DNA of 64,000 nucleotides from Gammaproteobacteria bacterium (lineage in GTDB: Bacteria > Pseudomonadota > Gammaproteobacteria > Pseudomonadales > Pseudohongiellaceae). This document shows positions 8,436 to 18,004 of this stretch, one piece after another (position 1 is the stretch's first letter; each line of letters opens with the position of its first letter). Both the position numbers and the translations under genes were made by a program. The notes beneath the pieces were generated by a model. That model was given only the letters and a program-made list of their open reading frames with translations. It was not told where the DNA came from and did not search any database. Location of the stretch: NCBI GenBank assembly GCA_018661465.1, contig JABJIC010000032.1, positions 1-64,000 of the forward strand, in the 5' to 3' direction.

Positions 8436-9611
8436 ATGACCGAGCCGAGCGATAATCTAGTGGCAAAAAGAGCCTGGGCCGACATCGACCTCAAGGCCTT
8501 GAAGAAAAACCTTTCCCAAGCCAGTATCCGCTGCCCTAATTCCCGAATTATTCCTGTCATCAAGGCTAATGGCTATGGTCATGGTATGGAGCAAGTCGCT
8601 CGCGCCCTGATGAGTTCTTCCTCTCCTGTCGAAGCCTTGGCAGTTGCAACTATGACTGAGGTCCAGAGGCTTCAGAGCTTACAACTCGATGTTCCCATAG
8701 TCCTGCTGCCAGGTTTTTCCAATGCTGAAGAATTAAGGCAGTGTTTCGTACAGAGAATTGAGCCAGTAATTCATTCCCGTCATCAGTTGGACCTGCTCTA
8801 TGAGGAAATGGACCGAGATAAGCTTCGAGGTGCGGGTCGAATTTGGTTGAAGCACAACACGGGAATGAATCGTCTGGGTTTGAATGAGAAGGATTGTGTT
8901 GAAGCTTTCAACAAATTACATGTCTATCCTGAAACGGAAGTGGTGTTGATGTCCCATCTTGCCTGTCCTGACCAGACTGACGATAAAACTGCAGTGGAGT
9001 TTACTGAAAAACAGATAAGCCAATTTCAATCCGTTCATGCAAAGCTGTCGGCAAGCAGCAAAACACCATTTAATTCGAGTCTGGCCGCTTCCGCAGCTAT
9101 TCTTTCCTTACCTCAGACTCATTATGAATTTGTCAGACCCGGGATAATGTTATATGGCGGTTCTCCCATTGAAGATTTGACGGCGGAAGACATCGGTCTC
9201 TACCCGGTGATGACTCTGCGCTCCAGGCTGATAGCCATCAACGATGTTGCCGCTGGGGATAGCATTGGATATGGAGCTACTTTTAAGTGTGAAAAAGATT
9301 CTCGGATTGGAGTGGTGTCTATCGGCTATGGCGACGGTTACCCAAGAGCAGCAAGAAATGGCACTCCAGTATTGGTGAAGACCAATGGTGGAGCAGTGCG
9401 TACAGGTATGGCAGGCCGTGTCTCCATGGACATGATCACCATTGACCTTACTGGCGTAGACAATGCACAGCTTGGTGATGAGGTTGTGTTGTGGGGAGAA
9501 GGCTTGTCAGCAGATGAAGTGGCAAGTTGTGCCGGTACTATTTCCTATGAATTATTCTGCAACGTCGCCGAACGCGTGCAGTTTCAATATAGCGGCGACG
9601 GGTCGACTTAG
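8436..9611 (+). CDS. alr: alanine racemase
   Basis: This PLP enzyme interconverts L- and D-alanine for peptidoglycan. The 391-residue product has the PLP-lysine motif VIKANGYGHG near residue 40 and the second catalytic Tyr in SIGYGDGYPRAA near residue 297. MSHLACPD and RPGIMLYGGSP are also typical. It is slightly longer than the usual 360-380 residues because of a short N-terminal lead. It follows dnaB by 72 bases and precedes radA by 4, an order shared with other gammaproteobacteria. Confidence 0.95.
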   Translation: MTEPSDNLVAKRAWADIDLKALKKNLSQASIRCPNSRIIPVIKANGYGHGMEQVARALMSSSSPVEALAVATMTEVQRLQSLQLDVPIVLLPGFSNAEELRQCFVQRIEPVIHSRHQLDLLYEEMDRDKLRGAGRIWLKHNTGMNRLGLNEKDCVEAFNKLHVYPETEVVLMSHLACPDQTDDKTAVEFTEKQISQFQSVHAKLSASSKTPFNSSLAASAAILSLPQTHYEFVRPGIMLYGGSPIEDLTAEDIGLYPVMTLRSRLIAINDVAAGDSIGYGATFKCEKDSRIGVVSIGYGDGYPRAARNGTPVLVKTNGGAVRTGMAGRVSMDMITIDLTGVDNAQLGDEVVLWGEGLSADEVASCAGTISYELFCNVAERVQFQYSGDGST

Positions 9612-9615
9612 TCTT

Positions 9616-10989
9616 ATGGCGAAATCAAAAATAGCTTTTGTATGCACCGATTGCGGCAGCGAGTATGGGCAGTGGCAGGGTCAGTGTGCCTCATGTAGTG
9701 CGTGGAACACTCTCTCCCAGATTAACCTTGGCAGCAGCAGTTCGCCCGCGACCAAGGCAGACTTTCGCAAGCAGGGCTATTCAGGCGACAAGTCCAATGT
9801 GCAAAAGCTTTCCGATATCGATCTGCAGGCATTGCCCAGATTTCCATGCAGCATCGGTGAAATGGATAGAGTATTGGGTGGCGGCCTGGTTCCAGGCTCG
9901 GCGGTGTTAATCGGCGGCAATCCCGGAGCAGGCAAGAGCACCTTGTTGTTGCAAGTAATGTGTCAGCTGGCTAGTTCCGGCAAACAGGCACTCTACGTTA
10001 CCGGAGAAGAATCATTACAACAGGTAGGTATGCGTGCAAAACGATTAAACCTGCCGGAAGACAATTTGAAGATGCTTGCGGAAACTAACGTCGAACAAAT
10101 TTGTAAGGCGGCACAAGAGCACCAGCCCGAATTATTAGTAGTGGATTCTATTCAGGTAATGCACAGCGCCGATGTAGCTTCTGCTCCCGGCAGCGTTTCT
10201 CAAGTTAGGGAATGCGCAGCCTTCCTGATCCAATATGCAAAACAGACAAATACTGTTTTGTTTCTGGTAGGACATGTCACCAAGGATGGAAATCTGGCCG
10301 GGCCGAAAGTGCTGGAGCACATGATCGACTGCTTCATCATGTTAGAGGGTGGCAACGATTCCAAATACCGTATTCTTCGAGGCCAGAAGAATCGCTTTGG
10401 CGCGGTTAATGAACTCGGTGTGTTTGCCATGACCGAACAGGGCTTGAAGGAGGTCACAAACCCTTCAGCTATCTTTCTGGCACGGACAGAAGAAGATACG
10501 CCAGGATCTATTGTCATGGTGTTATGGGAAGGAACCCGGCCGCTGCTGGTGGAGATTCAGGCCTTGGTGGATGGGTCCCAATTGGGAAATCCTCGGCGCG
10601 TTGCAGTAGGCCTTGAACAAAATCGATTGGCCATGTTGTTGGCGGTCTTACATCGTCATGGCGGTCTTTATATGGCGGATCAGGATGTATTCGTTAATGT
10701 AGTTGGTGGCGTGAAGGTTACCGAGACCAGTGCAGACCTGGCCTTACTGCTTGCCATCGTGTCCAGCTTTAGGGACCAGTCCCTGCCGAAGGATCTGGTG
10801 GTATTCGGCGAAGTGGGTTTGGCCGGAGAGATTCGACCCGTGCCCGGCGGTCAGGAACGTCTGCAGGAAGCCGCTAAACATGGCTTCTCACGAGCCATCG
10901 TGCCCAAGGCTAATATGCCGAAGAACAAGATTGCCGGACTGGAAGTCGTTGGAGTCAGCAAGATTGCCCAGGCACTAGACGCTATTTAG
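9616..10989 (+). CDS. radA: DNA repair protein RadA
   Basis: RadA is a RecA-like DnaB-type helicase that promotes branch migration during recombinational repair. The 457-residue product starts MAKSKIAFVCTDCG. It has the N-terminal C4 zinc finger (CTDCG...CASC), Walker A GGNPGAGKST near residue 100, and the RadA-specific KNRFG motif near 258. A C-terminal Lon-protease-like domain follows (ALLLAIVSSF, GEVGLAGEIRPV). The start lies 4 bases after the alr stop; a longer in-frame reading from 9463 only overlaps alr and is not favoured. The two genes are probably cotranscribed. Confidence 0.96.
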   Translation: MAKSKIAFVCTDCGSEYGQWQGQCASCSAWNTLSQINLGSSSSPATKADFRKQGYSGDKSNVQKLSDIDLQALPRFPCSIGEMDRVLGGGLVPGSAVLIGGNPGAGKSTLLLQVMCQLASSGKQALYVTGEESLQQVGMRAKRLNLPEDNLKMLAETNVEQICKAAQEHQPELLVVDSIQVMHSADVASAPGSVSQVRECAAFLIQYAKQTNTVLFLVGHVTKDGNLAGPKVLEHMIDCFIMLEGGNDSKYRILRGQKNRFGAVNELGVFAMTEQGLKEVTNPSAIFLARTEEDTPGSIVMVLWEGTRPLLVEIQALVDGSQLGNPRRVAVGLEQNRLAMLLAVLHRHGGLYMADQDVFVNVVGGVKVTETSADLALLLAIVSSFRDQSLPKDLVVFGEVGLAGEIRPVPGGQERLQEAAKHGFSRAIVPKANMPKNKIAGLEVVGVSKIAQALDAI

Positions 10990-11053
10990 TGTAGCCATGC
11001 TCTTTAATTCGGCGCCCGTCCAAAATCTGACCATCGCACACTATTCCTTATCG

Positions 11054-11818
11054 CTATTTCTCACCCCTATTGGGAACTCGCGGAAACCGTTTGCTCTGAA
11101 GTATGCCGAACTGACTTAGTTTGTATTCCAGTGTTGTTGTTAATACAGACAGTCCGTATTTGATTGAGCGTTGCAAATTAATTGACGAAGAGTCAGTGAG
11201 ATATCGAGTAGGGCAGCTCACCTCACCCATCGAATATCCATGAGAAATGACCTGCACTAGCATCTGGTTGTCGAAGATAAAGTCGTCGCTGTTTTGCTCT
11301 AGAGGTAAGTTTTGCAAAATCTCAGAAGAAAAAGCCCGGTAGCCACTATGATATTCCGAGAGCTTGAAGGGAATCAGAAAATTCTGATACGCTGTTAGAA
11401 AGCGATTGGCGATGTACTTATAAAGCGGCATGCCTCCCGCGCGCGCTCCTGTCCCCAAAATTCTAGAAGCTATAACACAATCATAAACTCCAGAGGCAAT
11501 CATCGACGCCATGGCAGTGACCAGCCTCGGATCGTATTGATAGTCAGGATGCACCATTACTACTACGTCGGCTCCTAACTCCAGCGCCTTGTTGTAACAA
11601 GTCTTTTGGTTGGCGCCATATCCCTTGTTTTCCGTGTGACTGATAACCTCGGTTCCGTGCAGATTCTTTGCTACATCGATAGTTCGATCTCTGCTTGCAT
11701 CGTCGACAACAATAATATGATCAACTATGTCATGCGGAAGAGCCTCGTATGTTTTTTCGAGAGTCTTCTCGGCATTGTAAGCAGGCATTACAACTACAAC
11801 TTTCTTTCCACTAATCAT
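11054..11818 (-). CDS. family 2 glycosyltransferase (dolichyl-phosphate-sugar synthase-like)
   Basis: The 254-residue product has a GT-A fold with VVVMPAYNAEKTL at the N-terminus, the nucleotide-sugar motif VVDDASRDRT, HTENKGYGANQKTCYNKAL, and the metal-site region MVHPDYQYDP. There are no C-terminal membrane helices, unlike the GtrB class. This layout fits soluble GT2 enzymes that charge lipid carriers or modify surface glycans. The gene overlaps the methyltransferase gene upstream by 8 bases, so the two are translationally coupled. Donor and acceptor cannot be told. It is convergent with radA. Confidence 0.85.
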   Translation of the reverse strand: MISGKKVVVVMPAYNAEKTLEKTYEALPHDIVDHIIVVDDASRDRTIDVAKNLHGTEVISHTENKGYGANQKTCYNKALELGADVVVMVHPDYQYDPRLVTAMASMIASGVYDCVIASRILGTGARAGGMPLYKYIANRFLTAYQNFLIPFKLSEYHSGYRAFSSEILQNLPLEQNSDDFIFDNQMLVQVISHGYSMGEVSCPTRYLTDSSSINLQRSIKYGLSVLTTTLEYKLSQFGILQSKRFPRVPNRGEK

Positions 11819-12761
11819 GGGGTTTTACTAGCTCCAGTGAAAGTACGGCTCCCTTGGAGCACAAATGTGATAGTAATAATTCAAGTAGGGCAGGTACCAA
11901 CAGAATTACTAATAACGGCGAATACAGCACTAATATAATAAAGCTCTTTAAGCTCAAGCCAGACTTTAGCGTTTTATATAGATGGTTCTCTGGCAAAAAT
12001 GGTATAGCATTTAGGGCGCTTTGAAAAAACCCATACAAGTTTTGATCAAAGGAAAAAGTTTTCGTTTGAGAAGCTTTGAATCCGTTTCGCTCCATTAGTT
12101 TCGATAACGAAGCCGGTGTGAAATGCGCTAAATGACGTGGTATATCAAGATGGAACCAATGAGATCCAAAAAGCTGAACTTGAATGCTTCCAAAATTTGG
12201 AACTTCGATATATAGCTTCCCATTGTCAGTCAGAAGCTGGTGTATTTCTGCAATTGTTTTCTCGGGATCATCCAAATGCTCCAGCACATGCCAGATTACG
12301 ATTATGTCGAACTGACGACCCGTAGTGATAAGTTCTTGCAGCGACATAGATGAAACATCTGGCAAGCTATCAAACATTGAGTCACTTCTCTCAATGCCCA
12401 GTACGCTGTGTCCCTCGGCTCGAAAACCGTCCAATAACACGCCTCTCCCACATCCAAAGTCCAATACATTCAATACTGAGCTTTTATCTCTATTTCTCGC
12501 GAGTAGTTTGCGAGCTCGATTGCGTCCTGCCAGTCGCGACCAGGCTTCTATAACGGGGTTAAATTTCACCTTAGTCGATGTGTAGTAATTGTCGTTGTAG
12601 ATCTGGGACATTTCACTGGCGCTGGGTATCGGATAGGTCTGAGTGAGGCCACATTTTGTGCAGCAGTGAAGTGATCGCTGGACTTCCCCAGTGTCGAAGT
12701 CAGGCACAGGAAACAAGGGTTCCAATTCAGGTTCCTCGCAGTTACAAATCGATTCTTTCAC
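11811..12761 (-). CDS. class I SAM-dependent methyltransferase with N-terminal Cys cluster
   Basis: The 316-residue product begins with cysteines (CNCEE, CCTKCGLTQTYP) that look like a zinc-binding module often found in sugar C-methyltransferases and glycan-cluster enzymes. Motif I of the Rossmann domain is VLDFGCGRGVLL near residue 96, followed by IIVIWHVLEHLDDPEK. The C-terminal 60 residues are strongly hydrophobic (FIILVLYSPLLVILLVPALL), suggesting membrane attachment. It is transcribed just before the GT2 gene with an 8-base overlap. A role in surface polysaccharide or lipid-linked sugar modification is inferred from this pairing. Confidence 0.82.
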   Translation of the reverse strand: MKESICNCEEPELEPLFPVPDFDTGEVQRSLHCCTKCGLTQTYPIPSASEMSQIYNDNYYTSTKVKFNPVIEAWSRLAGRNRARKLLARNRDKSSVLNVLDFGCGRGVLLDGFRAEGHSVLGIERSDSMFDSLPDVSSMSLQELITTGRQFDIIVIWHVLEHLDDPEKTIAEIHQLLTDNGKLYIEVPNFGSIQVQLFGSHWFHLDIPRHLAHFTPASLSKLMERNGFKASQTKTFSFDQNLYGFFQSALNAIPFLPENHLYKTLKSGLSLKSFIILVLYSPLLVILLVPALLELLLSHLCSKGAVLSLELVKPHD

Positions 12762-12877
12762 GCGCAGTCGTCTCTAGTCGATGGAATTTAAATACTATGT
12801 TTTTCATACTCTCTTTGTAGAAGAACCCATGCCTGTAGTTAGGTATAGATTCAGGTGGAAGCTAGGAAGCTTCTCTG

Positions 12878-14752
12878 TTAGTAGTCGATTTTCACGACGA
12901 ATTCTACAACCGAGTCAATTTCTTCATCCCTGCCATACTTGACCCTCAAGTCTTCCAAGATAGCCAGTGACTTTTCCCTATCGCTATGCCCGTACGCTTG
13001 AGACATAAGCAATCTCGCTGGGAAAAATACATCGCTATTCGGTGGTACCAATTCAAACATGGAAATTGCATTTTCTAATTCGCCACGCATAAGCATCAGA
13101 TTGCCTACTCCCATTATTGCAGGGGGGAAGTTCAGTTCCAGCTCTAGGGCTGTTATAAAATATTCTAAAGCCTCATCATTTAGGCCGTAAGCGAGGAAGC
13201 CAAACCCCGCGCTAGTTATGAGCCCAGGATTTTCAGGATTATTTTCAACTCCTAGAATATAGGTATTCAAAAAGCTTTCAGTATCTCCCAATTGCTGATG
13301 GACAGAAGTAAGATTTACATAAGCCCCTGGTCTGTGAGGATCAACATCGATGGCCATTTCAAAATATTGCTGGGCCAAAGGGTAATCTTCCAAGGAGAGG
13401 AGGGCATACCCTAAATTATTGGAAATTGTCACAGACAAATTTGGATAGAGGCGTTCTGCAGAGCGCCAAAGAGTTATGTCATCTTGCCAGGTATTTTTAT
13501 ACTGATGAGTGTTAAAAGAGAGTAGACCAGCCAATACGGTGAATCCCAAAAATGCAGGAATACGAAAACGCTGGTTGGCATTGAGCATCTTACTCAGTCC
13601 ATATGCAGCTAGGATGTAGAACCCAACCATTGTTAGATAGGTGTACCGATCAGCAAATATTTGATCTCCTACTTTAACAATGCCAATTACAGGCGCTAGC
13701 GTGATCAGGAAATACCCAACGAAAAGAGTCGCTACTCGTTTTCCTTTTCTAGAATAAATAAGCATTGGCAGTAACGCTAAAGCAAAAACTAGAACAATGG
13801 CTAGTTGCCAATAGTCCAGAATGGACATGCTCAGAGTTTCCATCGGATAGAACGGTGACAAATTAATTGGAGCAACTAGAGAAACTACATAGTGTTCTAT
13901 AGCCGCCACACTAATCGCTAGTCTCTCAAATAGAGTGGGCTGGTCTACCCTGCCTACTTCTTGAGACAGCAAAGTAACAGCGGCTATCAGGACCGCAACC
14001 ATGTGGTAGTGGAGCTTTTCGATTATGGCTATTCGAAACCTTGCTTTAGTGGCTCCTTCTCCGCTCTTTTCATTCCATCGATCCAGTAGCGTAAAGTCCA
14101 GTAATACCAGTACGGCAGGAAGTGTGATTGCCATTGATTTAGACATAATCGCCAGAATAAAGAAGACAAATGGTAGGAGTTTGGTTTTTAGCGACGCGGA
14201 GTTCTGCTGACAGATATAAAAGATCAGTGCTAGAAAATAGAAAAGAGCAGACAATAAATCCTTTCTTTCTGCTACCCAAATTACGGATTCCGCTCGATGT
14301 GGATGCACACAAAAAAGGATTCCAGACATCAGGCTGGCAATGAAAACCCTGCGATCTGTTAAGTCGCCTAATTTAAAGGAACTTCTATCCCCTTCACGCA
14401 ATAATAGAGAGAGAACTAGCCCAGATAATAAGAAAACCAGAAAAGAATTTGCCCCATGTAGGACTATGTTGGTGTTTTTGTAGCAGTTGGCGTTCGTTTC
14501 GCAGAAATAATACTCGGGGATATAACTTAGCCAAGTCAGCGGATGCCAATTACCAACCCTGGGTTCGGTAAAGAGTGATCGAACGCTATCGAGTGATGGG
14601 TTGGTAACCCAGTTATTCTCGGTGATGTACGGCTCATCATCCCAGAGCAGAAGCTTATGAGAATCATTGCCTGAATAGCTGGCCCAGGAAAGAGCCAACA
14701 TTAGCAGTCCAGCAACTAGAAAAAATTTGTACTTGATGAGGATTGATTGCAT
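12878..14752 (-). CDS. membrane TPR protein, TMTC/PMT-like glycosyltransferase
   Basis: The 624-residue product has about ten to twelve membrane helices in the first 400 residues, then a soluble C-terminal part with four or more TPR-like repeats (NNLGYALLSLEDYPLAQQYF and following). The early luminal motif WDDEPYITENNW resembles the acidic catalytic loop of GT-C protein mannosyltransferases and TMTC proteins. GNWHPLTWLSY and HPHRAESVIWVAERKDLLS are typical of this bacterial family. It probably transfers a lipid-linked sugar to protein or glycan on the periplasmic side. The neighbouring GT2 enzyme could supply such a donor, but that link is inference. The gap to the methyltransferase start is 116 bases. 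Confidence 0.75.
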   Translation of the reverse strand: MQSILIKYKFFLVAGLLMLALSWASYSGNDSHKLLLWDDEPYITENNWVTNPSLDSVRSLFTEPRVGNWHPLTWLSYIPEYYFCETNANCYKNTNIVLHGANSFLVFLLSGLVLSLLLREGDRSSFKLGDLTDRRVFIASLMSGILFCVHPHRAESVIWVAERKDLLSALFYFLALIFYICQQNSASLKTKLLPFVFFILAIMSKSMAITLPAVLVLLDFTLLDRWNEKSGEGATKARFRIAIIEKLHYHMVAVLIAAVTLLSQEVGRVDQPTLFERLAISVAAIEHYVVSLVAPINLSPFYPMETLSMSILDYWQLAIVLVFALALLPMLIYSRKGKRVATLFVGYFLITLAPVIGIVKVGDQIFADRYTYLTMVGFYILAAYGLSKMLNANQRFRIPAFLGFTVLAGLLSFNTHQYKNTWQDDITLWRSAERLYPNLSVTISNNLGYALLSLEDYPLAQQYFEMAIDVDPHRPGAYVNLTSVHQQLGDTESFLNTYILGVENNPENPGLITSAGFGFLAYGLNDEALEYFITALELELNFPPAIMGVGNLMLMRGELENAISMFELVPPNSDVFFPARLLMSQAYGHSDREKSLAILEDLRVKYGRDEEIDSVVEFVVKIDY

Positions 14753-14954
14753 ATCAGGGAAGTAGGCACATAGCCCGACTGAATGTCAGAAATTCATTCT
14801 CACATATTGTGGTAGCGCCAATTAGCATCCTTCACCTCAACAGCCAGCAAAGCGATAGCATATCACGACCCGATCAGTGCGCGTGGGACCTGCATAGCAT
14901 TTATAGAGGTCGAAATTGCCGGCAGCATGCGCTAGACCGAGCACTCGATGTTAT

Positions 14955-16310
14955 CTAGTCCGGTGCTCGCGCAAAGTCTGCTCTGATAGTCTTTGATGCC
15001 CAGTAATAATGCAGTCCGCACCAGCAATTCACCAACACCGTAATCGACATGGCATAACGTAGTGCGTCATCGCCGTAGCTTGGCGTTAGCCAATCACTTA
15101 CATAGCCGGTGAGCATTGGGCCAAGTCCTAATCCAATTAGGTTAAGCACAAATAGCAATACTGCAGATGCCATTGCTCGCATGCGAATACCCACTAGGAA
15201 ATGGGTAGAGGCAATACATGGAGCGAGATAAAGGCCTCCAAAGAAGACCGGTATAAAATAAGAGAAAGCAGCTGAATAGCCATCAGGCATAATCAGGAAT
15301 GTATTCAGTGCGAATGGAATTGCCGCAATAGTGGAGATAAATGGTACCCAGATATACCAAGTCATGTCTCCAGTCTTATTCGACATTCTGTCTGACATCC
15401 AGCCACCGAAAAATGTTCCGGCCAAGCCGCCGATGCCGGCAATCATGCCGTAGTACCAGCCAACATCCAGAATAGGCATGCTATGCACGCGGCCCAAAAA
15501 AAGCGGCATGAAATTTCCTATACCATAGGTCACGAAGGCATGGAGCGCACAGGCAAAAGACAAATGTCGAAAAGATTTTCTTTCCCAGAGAAAGCCCATG
15601 ACACTGAAAAAGCCCGGAGGAGCAACGTCTTTTCTCGCCTCAGCCATTCCCCGTGGTGGCTCTTTAATGACGAAGCGCACTAACAAGGCGAGGAAGATAC
15701 CCGGCATGCCGACCACTATGAAAGCTGTTCGCCAGTCGAAGTATTGCACGAGATAGGCGCCGCCAACGGTTCCTACCAGAATGCCGCCGTATACTCCGAG
15801 GGAGTATACCGACAGGGCGGTCGCGCGCTGATTAGCGGGGAAAATATCAGAGACGATAGAGTGAGCAGGGGGTGAGCCACCGGCTTCTCCGATACCTACA
15901 CCAAAACGGGCGAGAAATAATTGTCCAAAGGAATTTGCGAGACCACAGGCCGCCGTCATCACACTCCATATAGTAGCTGATATGGCTATAACATTTCTTC
16001 GATTGCTGATATCTGCCCAGCGAGCTATTGGAATGCCGAGTGTTGTGTAAATAAGCGCGAAGGCCAGCCCGGATAACATGCCGAATTGACCATCTGAAAT
16101 ATTTAAATCTTCGATGATGTACGAAGCGAGTATATTGATTACTTGTCTGTCGACAAAATTAGAAACGTAGACGGCGGTGAGGATGCCGAGAACGAGGTAG
16201 CGATAAGCGGGGTTTTTGTAGGCTTCTATGATGGACGCTCGTTCGCTATCCATCTCAGTGTTTTCTGCGTCGCTCACCGGGCTTTCCATTGCAGGATCAG
16301 TCGAGCTCAT
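14955..16310 (-). CDS. MFS transporter, Spinster-like
   Basis: The 451-residue product has a 40-residue polar N-terminus, then twelve predicted helices. The MFS signatures are YVSNFVDRQVINILA in helix 1, a loop-2/3 motif with IARWADISNRRNVI, and GVGIGEAGGSPPAHSIVSD in helix 5. These match the Spinster-like branch, common in marine and aromatic-degrading bacteria, with varied or unknown substrates. It lies 78 bases after the secreted M20 peptidase gene on the same strand. A peptidase-then-importer pairing is possible; the substrate is unknown. Confidence 0.85.
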   Translation of the reverse strand: MSSTDPAMESPVSDAENTEMDSERASIIEAYKNPAYRYLVLGILTAVYVSNFVDRQVINILASYIIEDLNISDGQFGMLSGLAFALIYTTLGIPIARWADISNRRNVIAISATIWSVMTAACGLANSFGQLFLARFGVGIGEAGGSPPAHSIVSDIFPANQRATALSVYSLGVYGGILVGTVGGAYLVQYFDWRTAFIVVGMPGIFLALLVRFVIKEPPRGMAEARKDVAPPGFFSVMGFLWERKSFRHLSFACALHAFVTYGIGNFMPLFLGRVHSMPILDVGWYYGMIAGIGGLAGTFFGGWMSDRMSNKTGDMTWYIWVPFISTIAAIPFALNTFLIMPDGYSAAFSYFIPVFFGGLYLAPCIASTHFLVGIRMRAMASAVLLFVLNLIGLGLGPMLTGYVSDWLTPSYGDDALRYAMSITVLVNCWCGLHYYWASKTIRADFARAPD

Positions 16311-16388
16311 GGCTTTTTCCTTGATTCTTATTGCTATTGTTTTTACCAGATAAGCTCTCTATGAGTCACCCGTCGAACATCTAATCAT

Positions 16389-17729
16389 TTATTCCTGCGA
16401 CAGTCTATGAATAAGTACCGCGCTTAGTTTGGCTCTTTCAACCAGGGAACTGACTCGGCCCTGCTCTCTATTGGAATGGGCACCGGTACCGGCACTTCCC
16501 AATGAGTCGAGAGTAGGCAGGCCGGCTGCTTGGGTGAGGGACCCATCAGTGCCACCTCCGGAATCACCAACCCCAAGATTCTGCCCCAGAAGGCGACCGA
16601 TGGAGATGGTCTTATCCAGAAGATAGTCAGATTCTTCGGTAGGAATTTTTGGTGGACGATGCAAATTGGTCCAGCTCTCAGTAGAGAGCTCTCCAGAATC
16701 GACTGCGTAGCTGAATACATTGCCGAAGATATCCTCGAACTGATCTACTGCATCCAATCCCTGTTGAGGCTCGGGATAACGAAGGTCAACCAGTGCTTCA
16801 GCGCAGGGAGCAATCGTGTTTCTGGCTTCACCGCCGCTGACCACGCCAACGTTAACAGTTACTCCAGACTCGTAGTCCGTCATGCGTTCGATTTCGACTA
16901 TCTTATAAGCCAGTTCTTTGATGGCCGATCTACCAATCTCATGAGCTCCGCCGGCATGGGAAGCTTTGCCGTGTACAACGAAGCGTGCCTGCCCCAAGCC
17001 TTTACGCTGCCTAACCAAGCGTTCATTGCCGGAAGATTCATACACCAGACCGTAGTCGTGCTGCGGAGCTTGCTCTTCAAGATATTTTCTTGAGGAAAGC
17101 GAGCCCATTTCTTCGTCGCTGTTCAATAGTATTGATAAGTCTTTAGTGTCGAGGGCATCGAATTCATTGAGAGCCTTCAAGGCGTATAGCATAACCACCA
17201 GCCCGCCTTTCATATCAGATACACCTGGGCCATACATGGTGTCACCTTCACGGCGAAATTCCTGAAAGGGGCTGTCCGGTGGGAAAACGGTATCCAGATG
17301 GCCCATCAAAAGAAGCTTCTTGCCACTTCCTGGACTGCGGGCTAGAACATGATCCGCGACATCAACCGTGTAATCGCTTCCCGGGCAGCTCGGCATGTCT
17401 ATTTGGTCCCCGGGGAGAGTGGAAATTGAAAATCCTAATTGTCGAAGCTCTCTGCTGAATATTGAAGCCAATTCATTTACACCAGCCTTGTTAAGGCTGC
17501 CGGTGTTAATGTTGGTAATGGTTTCGAGCATGGAAAGCATTTCCTCTTCCTGATCGTCCAGCCAATCATTGAATTGACTTTCCTCAGCGCTGATCAGGGG
17601 CTCGATGTTTTCCTGTGCAGTGGCTGTGGCAGACAGTGAAGAACCAATAAGAAAGAAAGTGAATGCCAATAGAGTAGAGGGGGTTGCGAATGTTGAGAGT
17701 GCAGACCAGACGATGTTGTTATTCTTCAT
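16389..17729 (-). CDS. secreted M20 metallopeptidase (carboxypeptidase G2-like)
   Basis: The 446-residue product has a signal peptide (MKNNN, hydrophobic stretch to ATAQE). The M20 zinc ligands are visible: GHLDTVFPP, DMKGG, the catalytic pair SDEEMGS, and a C-terminal GTGAHSNRE. The order and spacing match glutamate carboxypeptidases such as CPG2, which release C-terminal Glu from folates or peptides. The ATG at 17729 is preferred over a TTG 12 bases earlier; no strong ribosome site is seen. An MFS carrier gene follows at 78 bases. Location should be periplasmic or extracellular. Confidence 0.88.
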   Translation of the reverse strand: MKNNNIVWSALSTFATPSTLLAFTFFLIGSSLSATATAQENIEPLISAEESQFNDWLDDQEEEMLSMLETITNINTGSLNKAGVNELASIFSRELRQLGFSISTLPGDQIDMPSCPGSDYTVDVADHVLARSPGSGKKLLLMGHLDTVFPPDSPFQEFRREGDTMYGPGVSDMKGGLVVMLYALKALNEFDALDTKDLSILLNSDEEMGSLSSRKYLEEQAPQHDYGLVYESSGNERLVRQRKGLGQARFVVHGKASHAGGAHEIGRSAIKELAYKIVEIERMTDYESGVTVNVGVVSGGEARNTIAPCAEALVDLRYPEPQQGLDAVDQFEDIFGNVFSYAVDSGELSTESWTNLHRPPKIPTEESDYLLDKTISIGRLLGQNLGVGDSGGGTDGSLTQAAGLPTLDSLGSAGTGAHSNREQGRVSSLVERAKLSAVLIHRLSQE

Positions 17730-17848
17730 AAGATTAACCAAAAAATCATATTTGAAACCGGACCCCTAATATAAAGACTTCCTGTCACGGGTTCAAAGCA
17801 AAGAAGTAGGTATTTGAACGAATTATGGAGTGCCCACGGGTATCAAAG

Positions 17849-17938
17849 TCTGCTTTGTGTCAGCTGCGGTCATTGGAATGAGCAGACTGCTTCGGCGTCA
17901 GAAATATGCGGAATCGAATCAGCTCTCAATTCCAATGA
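17849..17938. repeat. imperfect direct repeat and long inverted repeat in the 17.74-18.00 kb gap
   Basis: TCATTGGAAT followed by GAGC (17870-17883) is matched by GCTC, a 3-base bulge, then ATTCCAATGA (17922-17938), giving a stem of about 14 pairs around a 38-base loop. Within it CTGCTT-(G)-GTCAG...TGCGG occurs twice in degenerate form (from 17850 and from 17887). This may be a structured noncoding repeat next to the cassette-like region. No gene is supported here. Confidence 0.45.
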
Positions 17939-17969
17939 CATATTCTCAGAGGTTATGCGTATCCAAATT

Positions 17970-17986
17970 GATTTGTTTGTTACGTG
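17970..17986 (-). repeat. attC-like half-site (left arm)
   Basis: The plus-strand 17-mer ending GTTACGTG matches the 20377-20393 arm of the full attC-like site at 16 of 17 positions. It lies just after the stop of the TonB-like gene on the minus strand, where a cassette attC would be expected. The complementary arm (a CACGTAACGCCC-like sequence) is not visible nearby, so this is a decayed or truncated site. Confidence 0.5.
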
Positions 17987-18004
17987 CCGAGTTATGCACA
18001 ATAG

